DNA of 64,000 bases from an uncultured Bacteroides sp. (GTDB lineage Bacteria; Bacteroidota; Bacteroidia; Bacteroidales; Bacteroidaceae): positions 62,001 through 126,000 of the forward strand of contig USAN01000006.1 in the NCBI GenBank assembly GCA_900552645.1. Reading direction: 5' to 3'. Below are positions 16,186 through 23,931 of this stretch, in pieces (position 1 is the stretch's first letter; each line of letters starts with the position of its first letter). Both the position numbers and the translations under genes were made by a program. The notes beneath the pieces were generated by a model. That model was given only the letters and a program-made list of their open reading frames with translations. It did not search any database and was not told the DNA's origin.

Positions 16186-17712
16186 TTATTCAGGAAGAGT
16201 TATAGGGAAATACTCACTCGAAATATGTTCTTTATTTATTATCTCTATCAAACTTCTTACAATCTCAGGATTCTCTGATGCTATATTTTTATCTTCATGA
16301 ACATCATTAGCCAAATTATATAGTCTTGGCTTACCTTTCTGAATTATAAGTTTCCAATCACCCTTACGAACAGCTATCTGATCCGTTTCATTAAATTCCC
16401 AATAAAGGTATTCATGATTTTGCTGTACTCCTTTACCAGTAAGGGTAGGAACTATAGAAATGCCATCAAAATAATCCTTCTTAAGTTTCTTATTTGTATA
16501 TTTCTTTATATAATTCTTAACCCCTGCCAGTTCGCTGAAAGTAGGCATCATATCGTAAAAAGCTACCTGATGATCGCTTTCCTGACCTCCTTTTATTTGC
16601 TCGGGCCAATATGCAATGAAAGGTACTCTTATGCCGCCTTCCAGACACTGACGCTTAAGTCCACGCAGTTTACCATCATGATTAAAGAAGTTCTGATCTG
16701 CACCACCTTCTTCATGAGGACCATTATCACTTGTAAATATAACAAGCGTATTTTTATCAAGACCTTTTTCTTTTAGTTTTGCAAGAACCTGTCCTACATA
16801 TTTGTCCAATCTTGATACCATTCCGGCAAATTGAGCATGAGTATGAGTAGCTGGATTATATCTGGAATATTCCTGTCCGCCCCAAGTTTTATCTTCGAAG
16901 AACTTCTTTTTATATCCATTAAAGATTGAATCATCGGGCTGTGCAAGTTCGGCATGAGGTAATGTATATGTAAATACCCCGAAGAAAGGCTTCTTCTCGT
17001 CTTGCTTATCAAGCCATTCTAATGCTTTTTGATGAATCATATCGGCCGAGTACTGAGGACGCTTAAAATAATCCTTCCCATACATAGGATATTTTATATT
17101 TTCTTCCATGACAACACGTGTCACAGCTGTATCACCATCTGCACGACTATATTTATTAAGGAAGTTAGGATAATAAAGATGTGCCTGAAACTGACAAATA
17201 AATCCAAAATATTCATCTACCCCTCTCTTATCGGGAGTAGAAACTGAGCCTTCATAACCGCCTGCCCACTTACCAAACATACCTGTATTATATCCGTTAT
17301 CTTTCATAATCTCAGGAATTATTACATGATCTGGATTGTAGGGATGCTGACCTGCTACTGCAAAATCCTTATTATCTCCATACATAACAGTAGGCGAGTC
17401 TTTCCAATACTCCTTATTTCCTCTTACCTCGGTATGCCCAGTATGCTGTCCTGTCATGAAAGAAGCTCTTGAAGGTGCACTTACTGGACTCCCTGCATAA
17501 GCCTGATTAAACTTTATTCCCTGTGCAGCCATACTGTCAATATTAGGAGTATTAATCAGCTTTTGTCCATAACATCCAAGATCTCCATAACCAAGATCAT
17601 CGCACATTATATATATAATATTTGGTTGCTTAGAATGCTTCTGTGCATAAGCAGCCGAAGAAAAAAGTGATAAAGCTCCCGTTGATAATATAAGGAGGTT
17701 GTTTCTTGTCAT
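16186..17712 (-). CDS. Ser-type family S1 sulfatase 2
   Basis: This is a second exported S1 sulfatase, 508 aa, with a signal peptide ending about AAYAQ (residue 24). The metal site MCDDLGYGDLGCYG is near residue 36. The modification motif is S-A-P-S-R with Ser78 as the formylglycine precursor, followed by FMTG, then GKWAGG and the C-terminal FTSDNGPHEEGG. It is convergent with the ECF sigma gene, their stops touching, and carries its own copy of the putative sigma promoter 30 bp upstream (17742-17772). It differs from sulfatase 1 throughout, so the two probably remove different sulfates from one glycan. Like sulfatase 1 it depends on a maturating enzyme. Confidence 0.9.
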   Translation of the reverse strand: MTRNNLLILSTGALSLFSSAAYAQKHSKQPNIIYIMCDDLGYGDLGCYGQKLINTPNIDSMAAQGIKFNQAYAGSPVSAPSRASFMTGQHTGHTEVRGNKEYWKDSPTVMYGDNKDFAVAGQHPYNPDHVIIPEIMKDNGYNTGMFGKWAGGYEGSVSTPDKRGVDEYFGFICQFQAHLYYPNFLNKYSRADGDTAVTRVVMEENIKYPMYGKDYFKRPQYSADMIHQKALEWLDKQDEKKPFFGVFTYTLPHAELAQPDDSIFNGYKKKFFEDKTWGGQEYSRYNPATHTHAQFAGMVSRLDKYVGQVLAKLKEKGLDKNTLVIFTSDNGPHEEGGADQNFFNHDGKLRGLKRQCLEGGIRVPFIAYWPEQIKGGQESDHQVAFYDMMPTFSELAGVKNYIKKYTNKKLKKDYFDGISIVPTLTGKGVQQNHEYLYWEFNETDQIAVRKGDWKLIIQKGKPRLYNLANDVHEDKNIASENPEIVRSLIEIINKEHISSEYFPITLPE

Positions 17713-17741
17713 AGTTTTGGTATTATTTGTTCGTTATATTA

Positions 17742-17772
17742 ATAAGACAAATAAAAGAAGCGAATTCCTAAA
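17742..17772 (-). promoter_or_regulatory. Putative ECF sigma promoter of sulfatase 2
   Basis: Read on the minus strand: TTTAGGAAT, 15 bp, GTCTTAT. GGAAT is at 17764-17768 and GTCTTA at 17743-17748. Words and spacing equal those upstream of fecR, while the spacer differs. The predicted start leaves a leader of roughly 20-25 nt to the ATG at 17712. Confidence 0.65.
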
Positions 17773-18030
17773 GATTACAAGCTTAAATTTAAATATTTTT
17801 TATTCAAGAGCCATTTCCACGCAGGAACAACTGCTATTGTTTTTCCATCAACGTGGATTTTACACATCTACGAACTTCTAGAACCGTGATAATCGATTTG
17901 ACCATTTCTTTTACCATATCAGTATCCTTTATTTAAGGACAAAAACACATATAGTTTCCTTAATTAGAGTAAACACAAACTATTTTTGAATTATTTGTAC
18001 TGTGTTATCTTTCTCTACCATATCAAGTAA
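17773..18030. other. Intergenic stretch without recognised genes
   Basis: Together with the promoter to its left this forms a 318-bp gap. I see no coding frame, strong terminator or repeat here, only A+T-rich sequence marking the edge between the sulfatase PUL and the accessory region. Confidence 0.5.
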
Positions 18031-20052
18031 CTATATTTCTTCTATACCTAACGATTTTAGATATTTATATGTCGAGTCATAATACTCTGGTTTACGAGTA
18101 TGATCTTCCGAGTTACCTTGTGGTACCACTATAACCATTCCTTGTCGAGCACGAGTTAGTAGAACTCGATAAGCATTCTTTAAATACATTTTGCGTTCTT
18201 CTTTATTGATATTTTGCCACTTACTACCAACAAAAGAATAAGTTCCCCATACGCCAGGTTTATATCTAAAATCGCCATCCCAAACTACACAAGTATAGTC
18301 TAACTCAAGTCCCTGAATATCAAATTCAGTTACCACATCCTCCATATAGAAAGAAGAACGAATATCCTCTTTATCCGATAAGAACCAATGTATAGGATCA
18401 GGTTTCACACGTACATCAATTGCCAAAGGACGTAAACGATAAGCCTGAGATGATACTATTATACCATAACGTTCATTGCCTCGTGCCTTATTTCTTAACC
18501 ATTCCTTTGCTTTATCAATATCACGAGTGAGTACAACCGGATATTTGTTTAGATCTTTAAGAGTTTCGGATGCTTCTAACTTCTTCATATCTAGAAGTTG
18601 CTGAACGAACAAAGATAATTTCTCTGCTCTAAAGCTACGCAATGACACTGATAAATGTAGCTCATCAGTTGTATATACGTTCTTATTATTAGCAAGTATT
18701 TGTAATACTTCACCGGCAGCATACTCATTATCTGTAAGACGTGATGAGATATGGACATGCCAATCTTTAAAATGACTATTAAGCGACTCAATCCATTCTC
18801 TTATACCAGCTTCACCTGTATTAATTTCTTGACCTCCTCCAACAAGGCATACTATCATTGCCCAATCCTTATGTCTATCCATACACGAAATTAAGAATTC
18901 CGGTTCAGAGTATGGGAATCCAGAACGGTTCTTTTTGCGGCGCATAAAGTCCGCTGTCATATCCTTTGTCCACGCGCGTTGTGCCTCGTCGAATATTGCT
19001 ATGTGGTCAATTGGAGCATATGATTTGTCTCTATTATTTTCACTACGAAAGTAGTCAAGGTCTGCCACAATATCTCCATTCTCAATCTTAGTTCCTTCAA
19101 GGCATGCATCACGAAAGTGATGAACATTCTGGATAAATGCTTTAACCTCTTGCATTACTTCTTTTTTTGTTCTTTTTTCACCTTGTGCCTTTAACTGACG
19201 AACTTTATCTCGAGTAAGTGCCTCAACCAATATATTAACCAATGGGCCATTACCCGATAAATATACAGCGTTAACACCCTCTTTGCCTGCACTCTGAGTT
19301 GAAATATTAAGTCCTACAAGGGTTTTACCTGCACCAGGAACCCCTGTCACAAAACAGATAACTTTATTATTTTCAGCCTTTGCCTGTTCGATTATTCTAA
19401 AAATATAATCACTCGTATTACTTAGATTGTCAGCATCTGAGCGTGATATATCTTTTACAGAGTGGTGTTTGTATAGAGCCTGCGCAGCCTCAATTATTGT
19501 TGGGGTTGGAGCATAACGGCTAATACTCCATAGATAGTTGTCAATCAGAGCAGATGGAAAAATTAATCTTGCTTGACGAATAATATCTGCAATATCTTCT
19601 CCATTACTAAGTATAGGACGTACTATTTGATCGTCGTACTGAAACAGTATTATTTCATGTTCCTTAGCTTTTGTCGCAATAAGTATTGGTATAATGGGCA
19701 GATGATGACTTTGTTCGTGAAAATACTTTAAGTCAAGAGCGTAATCCCAAACCTGATTTATATCTGCACCCAAATACTCTTTAGCTCCGACCTTAAATTC
19801 TAACACAAAAACAATTCCGTCTATAAGTAGAACAGCATCAATGCGTTTACCCATACGAGGAATTGAGTATTCAAAAAAGATTTCTCCTTTAAGACCTTCT
19901 AACTGACCTTTTAGTATATTTATTTGTTCGTTCCACGCCTGTTTTTGTGTCTGCAATAAATCGCCGCGATCAACAGCTGTCAACTTTATCCAGATGGCAT
20001 CAAACGGCTGTTTTAAAAATTCTTCAATTGTATTTTGGTAGTAATAACGCAT
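18031..20052 (-). CDS. PD-(D/E)XK nuclease fused to SF1-type (DUF2075) helicase, candidate defence protein
   Basis: This 673-aa protein joins two parts. Residues about 55-105 look like a PD-(D/E)XK nuclease: Glu61, Asp72 in KRIDAVLLIDG, E85-F-K87 in VLEFKVG, and Gln100 in INQVWDYA. From about 228 it is a P-loop helicase of the DUF2075 type: Walker A GVPGAGKT at 237-244, Walker B IAIFDEAQRAW near 347, and C-terminal motif VI-like YRVLLTRARQGMVIVVP. Such stand-alone nuclease-helicase proteins occur in accessory regions and some act in phage defence. Here that is inference. No methylase or partner gene is next to it; a decayed BRO-N-type gene lies 0.3 kb upstream. Confidence 0.8.
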   Translation of the reverse strand: MRYYYQNTIEEFLKQPFDAIWIKLTAVDRGDLLQTQKQAWNEQINILKGQLEGLKGEIFFEYSIPRMGKRIDAVLLIDGIVFVLEFKVGAKEYLGADINQVWDYALDLKYFHEQSHHLPIIPILIATKAKEHEIILFQYDDQIVRPILSNGEDIADIIRQARLIFPSALIDNYLWSISRYAPTPTIIEAAQALYKHHSVKDISRSDADNLSNTSDYIFRIIEQAKAENNKVICFVTGVPGAGKTLVGLNISTQSAGKEGVNAVYLSGNGPLVNILVEALTRDKVRQLKAQGEKRTKKEVMQEVKAFIQNVHHFRDACLEGTKIENGDIVADLDYFRSENNRDKSYAPIDHIAIFDEAQRAWTKDMTADFMRRKKNRSGFPYSEPEFLISCMDRHKDWAMIVCLVGGGQEINTGEAGIREWIESLNSHFKDWHVHISSRLTDNEYAAGEVLQILANNKNVYTTDELHLSVSLRSFRAEKLSLFVQQLLDMKKLEASETLKDLNKYPVVLTRDIDKAKEWLRNKARGNERYGIIVSSQAYRLRPLAIDVRVKPDPIHWFLSDKEDIRSSFYMEDVVTEFDIQGLELDYTCVVWDGDFRYKPGVWGTYSFVGSKWQNINKEERKMYLKNAYRVLLTRARQGMVIVVPQGNSEDHTRKPEYYDSTYKYLKSLGIEEI

Positions 20053-20309
20053 TCTATTTACTTTTATTCGGTTAACCTCATCTGTTTTCGATACACACTT
20101 AAACTGCCGATAAAGATATGGAAAATTTATCTATAAAAAGATGTCAATACAACAAATGTTAATTTCGGTTATAATGAATTATCATAGTGTACAATAGCAC
20201 ATTTCAAGATTTAGTAATTCTTGAAACTGTTGTTATATAAGTATATCAAGTTATTTTTGGAATGCTATACTTGTTTGTACCACAAAATGATCGAAAGCGA
20301 TCTATATTA
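20053..20309. other. Gap upstream of the nuclease-helicase gene
   Basis: This A+T-rich sequence has no credible gene. A short dyad, CAAGA...TCTTG at about 20205-20223, is the only structure noticed. It probably contains the promoter of the minus-strand nuclease-helicase gene, but no clear TAnnTTTG was found. Confidence 0.4.
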
Positions 20310-20354
20310 TCAATCTTCTTGTTCATAATAATTGAAGGAATTGATGCCCTTCAT
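20310..20354 (-). pseudogene. Fic-protein C-terminal tail remnant
   Basis: In a different frame from the adjoining BRO-N fragment, the minus strand reads MKGINSFNYYEQED and a TGA stop. As I recall, Bacteroidales Fic/DOC proteins end in a similar MKGIDYSYYYEEED-like tail. The piece is far too short to function and suggests that an internal deletion joined two gene ends. The identification rests on memory of that tail. Confidence 0.45.
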
Positions 20355-20635
20355 ATTTGCTTCGTCCATCTATGGTTCATCACATCAGTCATACGCTTTT
20401 TGCCATCGGGTGCAGTTAGCTTCAACTGGTTAGTGGCACTAACCACTTCACTCTTCTCGCTTTTGAGTTTAGTCTTCAGATACTTCCAGTAATTACGGTT
20501 CTTGGCATAATCGTCTTGTGCATTAAGCACGCCAACAATATCGAGCACGGAGAACCACCATTTAGAGTGTTCCTCGTCCCAAACTGCACGTACTTCGCGG
20601 TCGTCAAAAAATCGTATGGATATTTTATTATTCAT
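20351..20635 (-). pseudogene. Truncated BRO-N/antirepressor-like gene fragment
   Basis: The 94-residue frame starts ISIRFFDDREVRAVWDEEHSKWWFSVLDIVGVLN and continues NRNYWKYLKTKLKSEKSEVVSATNQLKL, the N-terminal BRO-N-type domain of phage antirepressor or Fic-associated proteins. Full-length relatives run to more than 250 residues; here the chain ends after TDVMNHRWTKQI. It is probably dead. It may have come from a prophage or mobile element and lies beside the nuclease-helicase gene. Confidence 0.65.
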
Positions 20636-20780
20636 AATGAATTGCCAATTACGTTATGTAAAAGCTAAATTATTGTGCTTACAATAGGCCTTATATTGCA
20701 AAGATAATTCATTTATTGTTAAAGTCTTAATTTAGTTAAAACATTAATATTATCTTATTTTTGTCTTTGTATATACCAAA

Positions 20781-20845
20781 TAAAAATCGACGGCCATCAA
20801 ATAAAAATTGAAGACCGTCGACATACAAATCGACCGCGGTCGATT
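20781..20845. repeat. Repeat island 2: three 21-22-bp quasi-repeats
   Basis: Units start at 20781 (TAAAAATCGACGG), 20802 (TAAAAATTGAAGACCGTCGA) and 20824 (TACAAATCGACCGCGGTCGA). The period is 21-22 bp. The words CGACGG/CCGTCG and CGACCGCGGTCG give strong dyads. It lies between the decayed BRO-N gene and anSME. Period and layout match the islands at 5213 and 33480. Confidence 0.65.
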
Positions 20846-20861
20846 CTTATAACTTTATGCA

Positions 20862-22082
20862 TTAAAATTTATGTGTCATTACATTTGCCGGTGGGCGTTG
20901 GGCAAGATATTCTTTTTTCATAAAGTCCATATATGGTGCCGCATGATTAAAGAATTTATAATAACCTTTGCATAGATAGTTAAGTCCACTTTCGCCATTG
21001 GCGGTTTTTATAAAGCGGTTTTTAGGACACTCGCCATGACATGCAAATTCATATTCGCACGATTTGCATTGCGATGGTAATGAGTCATGTTTCATATAGC
21101 CAAACTCTTTTTGCTTTTCGCTATACATCATCTCTACAAGGGTTTTACTGTATATATTACCTAACTTATATTCGGGAAATACGAAATGGTCGCACGAGTA
21201 TACATCGCCGTTAAATTCCATAACACCTGCGTGACCGCAATATTTTGCCAAAGAACAAACTCCGGGCTGCTGACCTACCCAGTTGGCCAGGGTGGAGTCG
21301 AATATCTGAATAAAATACTCTCCTACATCGTTTTTTACCCATTCATCGAATATAGTACAAAGAAAGTTACCCCATTGCTCGGCCGATACACTGAAATCTG
21401 TTACACTCTCTTCTTGATTGGTTAGTGACGATAGTTTTAATCCGTCTTGTCGGGAAGTGGTTATTCTTTCTACTACAGGAGTAAACTGTATGTAACGACA
21501 TTTAAGTTCGTCGCGGAAGAATTTGTAAAATTCTAACGGATAGTCGGCATTATAGTCATTCACTACTGCCATAGCATTCCACTCTACCCCATATTTGTTA
21601 AGCAGATTTATACCTTTCATTACTTTTATGAAGGATGGCTGACCGGCTTTATTTTTTCTGTATTCGTCGTGAAATTCTTGTGGACCGTCAATAGAAACGC
21701 CAACCAAGAAATTATTCTCTTTAAAGAATTGGCACCATTCGTCGGTTATTAATGTACCATTGGTTTGAATACAATTGTCGATAGAACGACCACCGGCGTA
21801 TTTTCGCTGAAGCTCTACGGCCTTCTTGTAAAAAGATAAAGGACGCATAAGAGTCTCGCCTCCATGCCATGTAAACATTACCTCGGCAGTAGTTTGCGAC
21901 TGTATGTATTCTTTTATAAATTTCTCAAGAAGTTCCTCACTCATCACATGTTTTGACTCGTCTTTATATAGGTTGCCTTTCTCTAAATAATAGCAATATT
22001 TACAGGCCAGATTACATACTGCACCTACAGGTTTGGTCATGACATAAAGCGGACGAGCAAATGGATTAAGTGTATTGTGCAT
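20862..22082 (-). CDS. Anaerobic sulfatase-maturating radical SAM enzyme (anSME)
   Basis: This enzyme oxidises the active-site Ser or Cys of sulfatases to formylglycine using S-adenosylmethionine and Fe-S clusters. The 406-aa protein has the radical SAM motif C-N-L-A-C-K-Y-C near residue 24, FTWHGGETL near 70, SIDGP near 131, and a C-terminal SPASM region with the cysteines of CSLAKYCGHAGVMEF, CDHF, CKSCEYEFACHGECPKNRF for two auxiliary clusters. It has no export signal, so it acts on sulfatases before secretion. The two sulfatases of the nearby PUL are both Ser type, its expected substrates. It is monocistronic and divergent from the PASTA gene. Confidence 0.93.
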   Translation of the reverse strand: MHNTLNPFARPLYVMTKPVGAVCNLACKYCYYLEKGNLYKDESKHVMSEELLEKFIKEYIQSQTTAEVMFTWHGGETLMRPLSFYKKAVELQRKYAGGRSIDNCIQTNGTLITDEWCQFFKENNFLVGVSIDGPQEFHDEYRKNKAGQPSFIKVMKGINLLNKYGVEWNAMAVVNDYNADYPLEFYKFFRDELKCRYIQFTPVVERITTSRQDGLKLSSLTNQEESVTDFSVSAEQWGNFLCTIFDEWVKNDVGEYFIQIFDSTLANWVGQQPGVCSLAKYCGHAGVMEFNGDVYSCDHFVFPEYKLGNIYSKTLVEMMYSEKQKEFGYMKHDSLPSQCKSCEYEFACHGECPKNRFIKTANGESGLNYLCKGYYKFFNHAAPYMDFMKKEYLAQRPPANVMTHKF

Positions 22083-22177
22083 AATATTCTTATTTTTTTG
22101 AGGAAGTAAAGATATAAATCAATCTTCATAAACATTTATAATAAAACTTTATTTTAGGAATAGAAATGTTTTTATAG

Positions 22178-22185
22178 TATCTTTG
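22178..22185 (+). promoter_or_regulatory. Candidate -7 element of the PASTA-rluD-ddl operon
   Basis: TATCTTTG fits TAnnTTTG and lies 20 bp before the ATG at 22206. The -33 region is only T-rich, without a clean TTTG. Confidence 0.4.
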
Positions 22186-22205
22186 ACGCCGAAAATTGTT
22201 TATAT

Positions 22206-22850
22206 ATGGTAACATTTAAAGATTTTTTCTCTTTTAAGAACAATCGTTTCTTCTGGCTTAATATAATAGGAATGATTGTAGTAATAGTACTGCTTGTTTT
22301 CGGTACATTGGAATGGTTGAATATCTACACCCGACATGGTGAGGCAGTAGAAGTACCCAACATTAAGAATATAAATATTAATCAGGCACAACTGATGCTC
22401 AAAAACCGTGAATTGAGTGTAGTAGTGGTAGATTCTAGCTATGTAAGGGGATTAACACCAGGTGTAATTCTTGATCAAAACCCAGTAGAAGGCTCTAAGG
22501 TAAAAAAAGGAAGAGCTATTTACGTAACTATAAACTCTGATAAAGTGCCAATGGTTAGTGTACCCGATCTTATAGACAATAGTTCTTTAAGACAGGCAGA
22601 AGCCAAGCTTCGTGCATTGGGATTTAAAGTTACAGAACCTAAATATATAAGTGGTGAAAAAGACTGGGTGTATGGACTTATCTATAACGGTAGAGAACTA
22701 TACAGCGGAGAAAAAATACCAAGAGAATCTGTTATAACAGTATGTGCAGGAAATGGAAGCGACCAGATGGAGATAGATTCAACTGGTATTGATTCAACAA
22801 TGAATATGGAACTGAGCAATGAAGCGGAAGTTGATAAATCATGGTTTTAA
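22206..22850 (+). CDS. PASTA-domain membrane protein
   Basis: This 214-aa protein has one transmembrane helix at about residues 17-37 (FWLNIIGMIVVIVLLVFGTL) with the C-terminal part outside the cytoplasm. Two PASTA domains follow, about 45-112 (VEVPNIKNININQAQLML to VTINSD) and about 113-182 (VSVPDLIDNSSLRQAEAKLRALGF to VTVCAGNGS). PASTA domains bind muropeptides or beta-lactams in other proteins. There is no kinase or transpeptidase domain here. It leads a plus-strand run with rluD (10 bp gap) and ddl, which fits a role near peptidoglycan. The exact function is unknown. Confidence 0.88.
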   Translation: MVTFKDFFSFKNNRFFWLNIIGMIVVIVLLVFGTLEWLNIYTRHGEAVEVPNIKNININQAQLMLKNRELSVVVVDSSYVRGLTPGVILDQNPVEGSKVKKGRAIYVTINSDKVPMVSVPDLIDNSSLRQAEAKLRALGFKVTEPKYISGEKDWVYGLIYNGRELYSGEKIPRESVITVCAGNGSDQMEIDSTGIDSTMNMELSNEAEVDKSWF

Positions 22851-22860
22851 AAGTTAGAAG

Positions 22861-23931
22861 ATGAAAGAAGATTATGATGAAATAGACGACTCTTTGGATG
22901 ACATAGAACCGGTAAACGAAAACTCTTCCGAACTATACGAGCATTTCAGAGTTGTTGTAGATAAAGGTCAGACTCCAATGAGAGTAGACAAATATCTTTT
23001 TGAACGTATTACTCATGCATCTCGCAACCGCATACAGAATGCTGCAGATGCTGGTTTTGTAATGGCTAACGGAAAACCGGTCAAGAGCAGTTACAAGATA
23101 AAGCCACTGGACATACTTACAATTATGATGGATCGTCCTCGTTATGAGAACGACATTATCCCAGAAAATATTCCTTTAGATATAGTGTACGAAGATGACG
23201 ATCTTATGGTAATAAACAAACCGGCTGGTTTGGTAGTACACCCTGGATGCGGTAATTATACAGGTACTCTTGTCAATGCAATTGCCTGGCATTTAAAAGA
23301 TAATCCCAATTATGATCCTAATGACCCTCAGGTTGGCTTGGTGCACCGAATAGACAAAGATACCTCGGGCCTGCTTGTAGTGGCAAAGACTCCAAATGCC
23401 AAGACCAATCTTGGATTGCAGTTCTTCAACAAAACTACGAAAAGAAAATATAATGCACTGGTATGGGGCATTGTTGAGGAAGATGAAGGAACCATAGTTG
23501 GAAGCATTGCGCGCAATCCTCGCGATAGGATGCAGATGGCCGTAATGGAAGATCCATTGCAAGGAAAGCATGCAGTAACTCATTACAAGGTACTTGAAAG
23601 AATAGGATACGTTACACTGGTAGAATGCGTGTTAGAAACCGGGCGTACACATCAGATAAGAGTACACATGAAACATATAGGCCATATTCTTTTCAATGAT
23701 GAAAGATATGGAGGTCACGAAATATTAAAAGGTACACACTTTAGTAAATATAAACAATTTGTAAACAACTGTTTCGATACTTGTCCACGACAGGCTTTAC
23801 ATGCCATGACTTTAGGCTTTATTCATCCTGCTACAGGAAAAGAGATGTTCTTTACGGCACCTCTTCCAAAAGATATGACGGAGCTTCTGGATAAATGGAG
23901 AAATTATATTAGTAACAGAGAACAGCTATGA
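22861..23931 (+). CDS. rluD: RluA-family 23S rRNA pseudouridine synthase (RluD-like)
   Basis: This protein isomerises uridines in 23S rRNA. The 356-aa length, the N-terminal S4 RNA-binding domain (about 37-98, MRVDKYLFERITHASRNRIQNAADAGFV) and the catalytic domain with motif GLVHRIDKDTSGLLVVAKT (the aspartate of HRIDKDTSG is the nucleophile) are standard. VLETGRTHQIRVHMKHIGH and ALHAMTLGFIHP complete the family set. Site specificity (1911/1915/1917) is inferred from best family resemblance. It overlaps ddl by 4 bp, so the two are translationally coupled. Confidence 0.9.
   Translation: MKEDYDEIDDSLDDIEPVNENSSELYEHFRVVVDKGQTPMRVDKYLFERITHASRNRIQNAADAGFVMANGKPVKSSYKIKPLDILTIMMDRPRYENDIIPENIPLDIVYEDDDLMVINKPAGLVVHPGCGNYTGTLVNAIAWHLKDNPNYDPNDPQVGLVHRIDKDTSGLLVVAKTPNAKTNLGLQFFNKTTKRKYNALVWGIVEEDEGTIVGSIARNPRDRMQMAVMEDPLQGKHAVTHYKVLERIGYVTLVECVLETGRTHQIRVHMKHIGHILFNDERYGGHEILKGTHFSKYKQFVNNCFDTCPRQALHAMTLGFIHPATGKEMFFTAPLPKDMTELLDKWRNYISNREQL

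Noticed and set aside
16414..16776. 120-codon plus-strand frame within sulfatase 2
   Set aside because: Antisense to the metal-site region of a clear sulfatase; no independent support.
7115..17712. Cys-type sulfatases
   Set aside because: Both active-site motifs carry serine in the first position (S-T-P-S-R and S-A-P-S-R).
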